From Bacillota bacterium (GTDB lineage Bacteria; Bacillota; Clostridia; Acetivibrionales; DSM-1351), in assembly GCA_023412635.1 (NCBI GenBank), contig JAEYNI010000040.1, positions 1-7,041 on the forward strand: 7,041 nucleotides of DNA. Reading direction: 5' to 3'. The notes under the pieces are model-generated. The model made no database searches. It was not told where the DNA came from and was given only the letters and a program-made list of their open reading frames with translations. How positions within the stretch are numbered: the stretch's first letter is position 1; each line of letters opens with the position of its first letter. Shown here piece by piece: positions 1 to 5,443 of this stretch. The position numbers were made by a program, and so were the translations under genes.

Positions 1-460
1 AAAGGCAATCCAGACCTTTTTCCTTCAAATGACATTCATTACTGTATGTAACAAATACAACCCCTTCATGATTATATACTGCTATATTCTTCATCTGAAC
101 TCCGTCACTGGTAGTATGGCGGTAATACTCAGGCCTCTCTAAAAAGTCAATGTCAAAAACCTTATTACCGTTTTCAGTGAGAATATACGAACCTTTATCA
201 TAGCCAATGGAGAATTTAGACTTTCTGTAGGAGTTGAAGGGGAATAAAAACCCGTTTGGAGACCGGAAGCCCACCGGATGAGCAATACCTGCGTGAGGCT
301 CTTTGTCATATTCGAACATTCCATGGACCTCCTCCTGATATTTTCCACCCAAATCCAAATTTTTCAACAGTGCATTCACTTCGTCAGTTATCTGTATTCC
401 TTCCACTGTGACTTCATTTTTTAACCTTACTTCCTCATACAACTTGTTTTTAATACTCAT
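1..460 (-). CDS. Radical SAM-like protein, N-terminal part only
   Basis: An open frame of 153 codons starts at the ATG at 460 and runs off the window edge, so only the N-terminus is present. A good ribosome binding site (AAAGGAG, 470-476) lies 9 nt upstream of the ATG. The protein begins MSIKNKLYEEVRLKNEV and has a long mixed N-terminal region with no signal peptide, so it is probably cytoplasmic. Near the cut end, in the segment YSNECHLKEKGLDCL, Cys143 and Cys152 form a C-x8-C pair. From memory of clostridial homologues the next residues supply a third cysteine (C-x2-C), giving the [4Fe-4S] ligand set of a radical SAM enzyme. That third cysteine is outside the window, so the assignment rests on recollection and not on a complete motif. 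The gene follows the permease gene by 35 bp and is very likely the fourth gene of that operon, so its substrate may be linked to the imported compound. A shorter open frame on the same strand (139-348) is out of phase with this one and is not a gene. Confidence 0.7.
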   Translation of the reverse strand, partial: MSIKNKLYEEVRLKNEVTVEGIQITDEVNALLKNLDLGGKYQEEVHGMFEYDKEPHAGIAHPVGFRSPNGFLFPFNSYRKSKFSIGYDKGSYILTENGNKVFDIDFLERPEYYRHTTSDGVQMKNIAVYNHEGVVFVTYSNECHLKEKGLDCL

Positions 461-469
461 GATCAACTG

Positions 470-476
470 CTCCTTT
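470..476 (-). promoter_or_regulatory. Ribosome binding site of the radical SAM gene
   Basis: AAAGGAG on the minus strand lies 9 nt before the ATG at 460. It fixes the start of this truncated gene, and its position between stop 496 and start 460 supports translation from the transporter mRNA. Confidence 0.7.
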
Positions 477-495
477 ACATAAATTTTTTACTCTA

Positions 496-1410
496 TCAGT
501 CAAATTTTTTGGTATCATTAATCCCGTATTTGCCCAGTACCGTTTTCCCGAATAATCTTATGAGCCGGTCAGATAGGTATCCCATCAGCCCAAGTGTCAG
601 CAGCCCCACAAATATCCAATCGGTCCTGAAATACAGTCTTGAGGTATATATCAGAAACCCGATTCCTTCCTTAGCTGCAAGCATCTCTGCCGCAACGATG
701 GAAGTAAATGCTCCACCCAGTCCGAGCCTTATACCGGTAAAGATATGAGGAAGTGCTGATGGAATCAAAACAGAATAGATAATTTGAACTTCTGAAGCAC
801 CAAGTGATCTGGCTGCCTGTAACCTATTCTTGTCAATACTGAGAACACCCACAATTGTATTTATTAAAATAACAAACACTGTTGCGTAAAAAATAAGTAT
901 TATCTTTGATTTCTCTCCTGCACCAAACCACATGAGAAATAAAGTGAGAAACCCTATTGCCGGGATAAATCTTAGAAAATCAATGAAGGGTTCAAAAATC
1001 CTGCGTAAAAGTTCAATGCGCCCAATGACTAGTCCCACGGGTATAGCAAATAAAATTCCAAGTCCCCATCCTGACAATACTCTTTGTAAGCTTATTAAAA
1101 TAAACTTTATTAATGTTCCATCAAGTATTATTTCCTTTGCTCCCGTTATTGTTTCAAAAGGGCTGGGTAAAAAGTCCACAGTGTATGCCAGTGAGGCCAT
1201 TCCCCAAATACTGAATAGAAGTATCCAGGTAAGAATTCCTTTATCTGCTGAAAACCAGACTGTTCTCTTTAAGATATTCCATATTCTATATATAACGCCA
1301 GGTTCTTTTTCGGCTGGAAGCCCGCCTCCGGCAGACAGCTTCTCTTCAGATTTTATTATTTCATTTGACGTTTTAATATTTCTGTCACCTATTTTCATTA
1401 CTCTTTCCAA
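496..1410 (-). CDS. ABC transporter permease, SsuC/TauC family
   Basis: Membrane permease of an importer of the nitrate/sulfonate/taurine class. From the preferred start the protein has 304 residues. About 55 hydrophilic residues precede the first membrane segment (GILTWILLFSIWGMASLAY), and about five more hydrophobic segments follow. The EAA loop that docks to the ATPase is clear: QAARSLGASEVQ followed by LIPSALPHIFTGIRLGLG (roughly residues 198-230). The frame is open from a GTG at 1452, but no ribosome binding site precedes that codon. I chose the TTG at 1408-1410 because AAGGAAGGGAG lies 8 nt upstream. An ATG at residue 5 of this version (1398) is a further alternative. The hydrophilic N-terminal extension is longer than in typical SsuC proteins. 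The gene follows the ATPase gene by 88 bp (46 bp with the GTG start). The family is certain and the substrate is unknown, so no symbol is given. Confidence 0.92.
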   Translation of the reverse strand: MERVMKIGDRNIKTSNEIIKSEEKLSAGGGLPAEKEPGVIYRIWNILKRTVWFSADKGILTWILLFSIWGMASLAYTVDFLPSPFETITGAKEIILDGTLIKFILISLQRVLSGWGLGILFAIPVGLVIGRIELLRRIFEPFIDFLRFIPAIGFLTLFLMWFGAGEKSKIILIFYATVFVILINTIVGVLSIDKNRLQAARSLGASEVQIIYSVLIPSALPHIFTGIRLGLGGAFTSIVAAEMLAAKEGIGFLIYTSRLYFRTDWIFVGLLTLGLMGYLSDRLIRLFGKTVLGKYGINDTKKFD

Positions 1411-1418
1411 TTTATGCT

Positions 1419-1429
1419 CTCCCTTCCTT
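1419..1429 (-). promoter_or_regulatory. Ribosome binding site supporting a TTG start
   Basis: The minus strand reads AAGGAAGGGAG about 8 nt before the TTG at 1410. No comparable purine run precedes the GTG at 1452, so this site favours the shorter permease protein. The choice is an inference. Confidence 0.5.
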
Positions 1430-1498
1430 GAATTTTTGTGTACTATTCTCACTAAGCTGTAAGATTAATTACAACACCTGTAAATTCAAAACTATACT

Positions 1499-2290
1499 CT
1501 ATATATTTTCTCCGAAATCAAAGTGACCCTGTATCTGCCTGAACAACTTTACAAATTCTGATGATGTTACGTTTCGATGATAGGGTAAATCATTATCATA
1601 TACTTTATAAATGGTTGCATCAGGGGATTTGGACATAATACTTATCCTCTGGCCTAAAAGAATAGCTTCGGTTATGTCATGGGTTACAAAAATAATGGTT
1701 TTTTCGGTTTTCTGCCAGATCTTCACAAGCTCAATCTGCATTATCCTTCTTGTATGAGCATCCAAAGCCCCGAAGGGCTCATCCATGATTAAGATTTCAG
1801 AATCATTGGCCAGACTTCTTGCCATTTGAACTCTCTGCTTCATTCCACCTGAAAGCTCCCTTGGATATTTGCTTTCATGGTTTTCAAGCCCTACCAGCCT
1901 GATATATTGCGATGCTGTTTGTCTGCGCTCTTTAGAATTGACTCCCTTCATTCTCAGACCGTATTCTACATTCCCTCTGACAGTCAGCCATGGAAATATT
2001 GCGGAATCTGCATTTTGAAATACTACTCCTCTATCCCTTCCTGGCTTTTTAATTTCAAAACCGTCCAGAGAAACACTACCTTCCGATTTGGAAATAAACC
2101 CTGCAATGATGTTTAAAAGTGTTGATTTTCCGCATCCGCTGGGACCAAGTATTATATGAAATTCTCCGCTTTTTATTTCGAGATTGATTTCTTTAATTAC
2201 ATTTCGGCCTGATTTTCTTACGCTGAAATCCTTTGTATAATCCTTTGAGAGACCCTCTATTTTAATGCATGTGCCACTGTTTATGCTCAT
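1499..2290 (-). CDS. ABC transporter ATP-binding protein, SsuB/TauB family
   Basis: Cytoplasmic ATPase that powers the importer encoded around it. All motifs of a working ABC ATPase are visible in the 263 residues: Walker A GPSGCGKST (49-57), Q-loop glutamine in VVFQNADSAIFPW (Q92), signature LSGGMKQR (146-153), Walker B ILIMDEP (166-172), D-loop GALD (174-177) and H-loop FVTHD (H204). The aromatic PWLTV after the Q-loop is usual in the nitrate/sulfonate/taurine group. The ATG at 2290 is preceded at good spacing by AAAGGGTGG. The gene lies 57 bp after the binding-protein gene and before the permease gene, the common order for such operons. Length is normal for the family and no residue appears to be missing. 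Confidence 0.95.
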   Translation of the reverse strand: MSINSGTCIKIEGLSKDYTKDFSVRKSGRNVIKEINLEIKSGEFHIILGPSGCGKSTLLNIIAGFISKSEGSVSLDGFEIKKPGRDRGVVFQNADSAIFPWLTVRGNVEYGLRMKGVNSKERRQTASQYIRLVGLENHESKYPRELSGGMKQRVQMARSLANDSEILIMDEPFGALDAHTRRIMQIELVKIWQKTEKTIIFVTHDITEAILLGQRISIMSKSPDATIYKVYDNDLPYHRNVTSSEFVKLFRQIQGHFDFGENI

Positions 2291-2347
2291 TTAACGCCAC
2301 CCTTTCTGTTTATTGCCTTTTTTACAAGATTAATTGTACAAAGCAGC

Positions 2348-3421
2348 CTACTTTTTATAGGTAATGCTATCAGGGAAGACGGTCTGAAGAGGCTTCAAAT
2401 ATATATAATCCTTCACATTAAAATCATATTTGATTAACTTATTTTGGATTGACCATTTTGCAACACTGTCCAGCTGCTCCACATCCTGCTGACTCAGTCT
2501 GATGTCAAAAATGGTATCCCCCAACACCTTGGCTATATTCTCTTCAGGTATTTTAAAGTTGTCTTTGACAATTTTAGCTGCTTCTCTTGGATCGGCGTTA
2601 ATTATATCAACTGCTTCCTTTAATGCCTTTAATAGGCGCTGGATACCTTCACTGTTTTTTTCAAGATATGTTTTTTTTAGCATCAGGAATCCCTGAGGAG
2701 CAAACCCTATTAAACTATAGTCTCCAAGGCTTTTACCTCCCAGTTCTTCAACCTGACTGCTGATATCGGCGCCTGCCCAGATTGCATCAGCATCACCTGA
2801 TTTTACAAGTGCAAGTCCCTCTGCTGTACTGCTGATGTAAAGAGGATTTACCGATTTGGGATCAATACCGAATTTAGCATAGGTTTGTGCCCAGACATAT
2901 TCATTTACCGTTCCTTTTTGAACTACTACCGATTTACCGGCCAAATCTTCTACTTTTTGTATATTGTCTTTGAGAACGTATAATTTTGTTCCACTTAAAT
3001 TGTTACCGGCTATAAAAGAGATAAATTGCAGCTCACTTGCTCCGCCCAACCGACTTACCGCCGCAAAATCCATAGCTTCACCTATGTCTGCCTGATCAAG
3101 CTGAACAGCATTTATAGTGTCAATTCCATAAGCATAAGTCTGATAGTTTGCTTCAATATCGTACTTTTTAAGAAGTCCTTTATTTTTGGCAACCCAGAAA
3201 GGATATGCAAAAGTACCTGAATCTACTGCAATATTAATCTTAAATATTTCTGTATTTCTTGAAGCCTCTTCTGTTTCTCCAGCTGTTGTATTTGCTTCCG
3301 TTTTTGAAGCCACAGCCTTTGAAACATCATTTACATTGTTCCCGCAGCCTGTTGTTCCACCAATCATCAAGCTGACTGTAATTAAAGCTACAGTTAAAAT
3401 TTTTAATTTATTGTTTTTCAT
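2348..3421 (-). CDS. ABC transporter substrate-binding lipoprotein, SsuA/TauA/NMT1-like
   Basis: Extracellular, lipid-anchored binding protein of the importer, 357 residues. The N-terminus MKNNKLKILTVALITVSLMIG is a signal peptide ending in a weak lipobox TTGC with Cys26 as the predicted lipidated residue. A Thr/Ser/Glu-rich linker follows, roughly residues 30-60. The folded domain begins at KINIAVDSGTFAYPFWVAKNKG, the typical first strand and helix of NMT1/SsuA-like proteins. The segments ADIGEAMDFAAVSRL and DLAGKSVVVQKGT match the usual hinge and ligand-site regions of the family. The ATG at 3421 is preceded by AAGGGA. This is the first gene of the operon and the last before a noncoding leader. 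The ligand could be a sulfonate, taurine, a pyrimidine precursor or something else; sequence alone does not decide, so no symbol is given. Confidence 0.9.
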   Translation of the reverse strand: MKNNKLKILTVALITVSLMIGGTTGCGNNVNDVSKAVASKTEANTTAGETEEASRNTEIFKINIAVDSGTFAYPFWVAKNKGLLKKYDIEANYQTYAYGIDTINAVQLDQADIGEAMDFAAVSRLGGASELQFISFIAGNNLSGTKLYVLKDNIQKVEDLAGKSVVVQKGTVNEYVWAQTYAKFGIDPKSVNPLYISSTAEGLALVKSGDADAIWAGADISSQVEELGGKSLGDYSLIGFAPQGFLMLKKTYLEKNSEGIQRLLKALKEAVDIINADPREAAKIVKDNFKIPEENIAKVLGDTIFDIRLSQQDVEQLDSVAKWSIQNKLIKYDFNVKDYIYLKPLQTVFPDSITYKK

Positions 3422-3660
3422 ATTTTTTCCCTTCTACGCACACTGGCGTATATAAATTGTTATATCAGTTACCTTGCGGGTTCTACGGCTGAGATAGCGA
3501 TGAATTACTTGTTTTAAAAAAACAAAGGATAATCACAGTAATTTACTGAAATTATCCTTTAGTTTTCTAATCAGATATATTGTCTTTTTGTAAATATTTA
3601 ATTAACTATACTCCAGCGTCTTTGATATATTAACATATAATTCCGCTATGTTTGTTTATG
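3422..3660 (-). promoter_or_regulatory. Predicted 5' leader of the transporter operon with an internal terminator
   Basis: About 240 nt would be transcribed between the predicted start site near 3660 and the ATG at 3421. An intrinsic terminator lies inside (3516-3560), leaving about 95 nt to the start codon. The last part holds a small hairpin, TACGC/GCGTA with a 6-nt loop, just before the ribosome binding site. I do not recognise a known riboswitch here and found no convincing anti-terminator. The stretch could be an attenuator leader, or a small RNA (about 3516-3660) followed by a weak separate start for the operon. Confidence 0.4.
3516..3560 (-). terminator. Strong intrinsic terminator upstream of the binding-protein gene
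   Basis: On the minus strand a 10-bp stem AAAGGATAAT/ATTATCCTTT is topped by an inner CAGTAA/TTACTG pairing and followed at once by G and seven T. In the plus direction it is followed only by AGTTTTC, so minus-strand termination is favoured. It lies about 350 nt after the lyase stop codon and about 145 nt after a good promoter. It may therefore end lyase transcripts, end a small RNA, or attenuate the transporter operon. Confidence 0.85.
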
Positions 3661-3666
3661 TTTAAT

Positions 3667-3695
3667 ATTATATTTACAATCTTGTTGTTCATCAA
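3667..3695 (-). promoter_or_regulatory. Predicted sigma-A-type promoter
   Basis: On the minus strand TTGATG (3690-3695) and a perfect TATAAT (3667-3672) are separated by exactly 17 nt. Transcription would begin near 3660 and run toward the transporter operon through the terminator at 3516-3560. The surroundings are very AT-rich, which raises the chance of a random match, but the -10 box and spacing are optimal. Confidence 0.55.
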
Positions 3696-3753
3696 TAGAA
3701 GATATTTAGATATTTAACCGACTTTATTTTGTTTAGAATTTTTTTTTATGTAT

Positions 3754-3912
3754 TTATTTTGTTTCCAAGGTCAATAAATTCATTATGGGAATATCTTTTT
3801 CCTCAGCTGCTTTTATTATGAACTATCGATTTTCAAATTCTATATCTTCAAGTTTTCCATTTTCAACTTTCAACTCTTCATATTCCACCTTTTCAACTCC
3901 CCCAACCGATTT
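3754..3912 (-). pseudogene. Possible decayed remnant of a ketopantoate-reductase-like C-terminus
   Basis: Directly after the lyase stop codon, and by chance or descent in the same frame, the minus strand reads VEKVEYEELKVENGKLEDIE, then FENR, a TAG stop (3823-3825), then FIIKAAEEKDIPIMNLLTLE and a TAA at 3754-3756. The pattern E-I-E-F-x-N, a basic residue, AAEEK and x-IP resembles the last helices of PanE/ApbA-type reductases (usually a D/E-[FY]-x-N-G motif and GIP-x-P-x-N). The expected glycine and second proline are changed and a stop interrupts the frame, which fits a dead fragment. No start codon or N-terminal part is present. The region is low in complexity (repeated GTTGAAA), so the resemblance may be accidental. 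Confidence 0.25.
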
Positions 3913-5235
3913 TTACTTATTCTTCCCCATCAGCTTATTAAGGCTGTCCAGCAGGTATTCTTCAGTCTTTCCCGACGGCAGCGCAGCTTTCATACCGTAA
4001 AGTGCGGCACTGTTTCCTTTTGAAGTCTCTGGAGTATTCTTTACTTCAGTTACGGCAGCTTTCAGGTCACTTAGAAAACTTCCGGAAACAGCTTCATGTG
4101 CCGGCGTAACCATAAAATGCAGACAGTCCGGATTTGTTTGCTGATCTATTACCCAACCTTTCTCCTCCAGTACATCTGCCAGAGTATGAATATCTATACT
4201 GTCAGAACCAACTGCAAAAACGCCGGCTTCAGGTTTACCGAGTATGAACAGTTCAGGTATTTCAGCTATACCCTCCTTGATTTTTCCGGTTATGTTCATA
4301 ACAGTCCGGACAAGCTTCTGATAGCCCTTCCTGCCAAGATAGTTCAAAACAGCGTATGCAGAGGCAATTGCTCCGCCGGGTCTGGTTCCTGTGGCTGAAG
4401 GTGATACAAATAAGCCACCCGGCCAGTCTGCATATGCAAAATATTGATATCTGCGGAGCTCACTGTTCCTGTAAAGGATTGCCGATACTCCCTTTGCTGA
4501 AAAGCCGTATTTATGCAAATCAGCTGATATTGAACTCACACCCTGAACAGAAAAATCGAAATCAGGAACCTGATAGCCGATATCCTTTACAAAGGGCAGG
4601 ATAAAGCCTCCCAGACACGCATCCACGTGGAACCTTAGACCATACTTGATCGCAAGTTGTCCCATCTCAGCTATAGGATCAACAATTCCCTGGGGATATG
4701 CCGGTGCTGAACCCACGATAAGTATTGTATTTTGTGTAATTGCCTGTTCAAGTGCGTTTAAATCCGCTTTATACTCATTAGTTAACGGTATATGCACAGC
4801 CTTGACACCAAAATAGTGAGCCGCCTTTTCAAAAGAGGCATGGGCTGATATAGGTAAAATCATCTCGGGTTCCTTTATTTCCGGATGAAGAGCCCTAGCC
4901 TCATCTCTGTAAGTTTTAACAGCCATCAGAATACTTTCGCTGCCCCCGCTGGTCAGACTTCCTGCAGTCTCTTCATCACCGTGAAACAGATCGGCAGTCA
5001 TAGAAAGAATGTCATTTTCAAATTGGCGGAGACTGTTGAAGACTGTGGGATTTAACGCATTTGCATGGAAAAACTTCAAATAGGCTTCTTCAGCTACATT
5101 TGTTATCTCTTCTCCGGCATAATAAACAAGACTCCAGGTCTTCCCTTCTTTCCAGTTTCCATCTCGCTTCTTAAGTTCATCCATATTTGAAAAAATAGTG
5201 TGCGAATCAGAACTCTCATATGGAAATTTAAGCAT
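3913..5235 (-). CDS. PLP-dependent lyase/decarboxylase, sphingosine-1-phosphate lyase-like
   Basis: Pyridoxal-phosphate enzyme of the group II decarboxylase / aspartate-aminotransferase fold, 440 residues from the chosen start. The cofactor-site motifs are intact: TSGGSES (95-101) for the phosphate, His132 in SAHASFEKAA for ring stacking, Asp205 in FHVDACLGGF for the pyridine nitrogen, and Lys242 in SSISADLHKYG as the Schiff-base lysine. The stretch from SISADLHKYG to KGVSAILYR closely follows the sphingosine-1-phosphate lyase signature, nearer than glutamate or tyrosine decarboxylases as I recall them. There is no N-terminal membrane helix, unlike eukaryotic S1P lyases, so it should be soluble. 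The start is the ATG at 5235, which has GGAGG 5 nt upstream. A longer frame reaches a TTG at 5268, but its extra residues are translated repeat DNA. Natural substrate unknown: a long-chain phosphate or an amino acid is possible. It follows spoIIIAE and repeat copy 1 in the same direction. Confidence 0.9.
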   Translation of the reverse strand: MLKFPYESSDSHTIFSNMDELKKRDGNWKEGKTWSLVYYAGEEITNVAEEAYLKFFHANALNPTVFNSLRQFENDILSMTADLFHGDEETAGSLTSGGSESILMAVKTYRDEARALHPEIKEPEMILPISAHASFEKAAHYFGVKAVHIPLTNEYKADLNALEQAITQNTILIVGSAPAYPQGIVDPIAEMGQLAIKYGLRFHVDACLGGFILPFVKDIGYQVPDFDFSVQGVSSISADLHKYGFSAKGVSAILYRNSELRRYQYFAYADWPGGLFVSPSATGTRPGGAIASAYAVLNYLGRKGYQKLVRTVMNITGKIKEGIAEIPELFILGKPEAGVFAVGSDSIDIHTLADVLEEKGWVIDQQTNPDCLHFMVTPAHEAVSGSFLSDLKAAVTEVKNTPETSKGNSAALYGMKAALPSGKTEEYLLDSLNKLMGKNK

Positions 5236-5245
5236 ATTAACCTCC
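5236..5245 (-). promoter_or_regulatory. Shine-Dalgarno of the lyase gene, supplied by the repeat
   Basis: GGAGGTTAAT directly precedes the ATG at 5235 and forms the downstream end of repeat copy 1. Its exact complement lies at 5316-5325 in the same transcript, so the site could be hidden in a 10-bp stem. It decides the start against the longer frame opening at 5268. Confidence 0.8.
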
Positions 5246-5325
5246 ATGAGCCGACATAGCGGCCACAAAATGTAATGAAATTTATCTACTCCTTATCCGC
5301 TATAAGGCGAATAAAGGAGGTTAAT
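5236..5325 (-). promoter_or_regulatory. Candidate SD-sequestering stem, copy 1
   Basis: In the minus-sense RNA, ATTAACCTCC (5325-5316) can pair with all ten bases of GGAGGTTAAT (5245-5236), which contains the lyase SD, enclosing a 70-nt loop that carries two conserved hairpins. The upstream strand is part of ACCTCCTTT, identical to the 16S rRNA anti-SD tail. A competing partner for it is GGAGGTTA at 5444-5437. The regulatory meaning is inferred. Confidence 0.4.
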
Positions 5326-5443
5326 TGGCCATGTGCGCTTTCAAAGTATTTATGAATATAAATACTTTGAATATTTCGCACGGCCATAAATTCATAGGTT
5401 AGTTTGGAAGACGAGCATTAGCGAAGTCTTTCAAGCTAACCTC

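Noticed and set aside
139..348. 69-residue reading frame on the minus strand
   Set aside because: It overlaps the radical SAM frame (1-460) out of phase; that frame has the better start signal and protein-like sequence.
3440..3520. TPP riboswitch: CTGAGA on the plus strand (3488-3493), and ACTGAT, GCCAG and GCGTAG-like pieces on the minus strand
   Set aside because: The pieces lie on opposite strands and the CCTGATCTGG...CCAGCGTAGGG core is not present in order on either strand.
5236..5268. N-terminal extension of the lyase (MWPLCRLMEVN)
   Set aside because: It is translated repeat sequence without a ribosome binding site; the GGAGG before the ATG at 5235 fits much better.
5321..5395. 24-codon frame in repeat copy 1 (starts MNLWPCEIFK, minus strand)
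   Set aside because: In copy 2 the frame diverges in the expanded loop and ends elsewhere, and there is no SD, so a conserved peptide is unlikely.
5331..5401. Plus-strand mini-frame in repeat copy 1, preceded by AAAGGAGGT
   Set aside because: In copy 2 it stops after seven codons, and the SD spacing of about 10 nt is long. The purine run is better explained as the complement of the SD.
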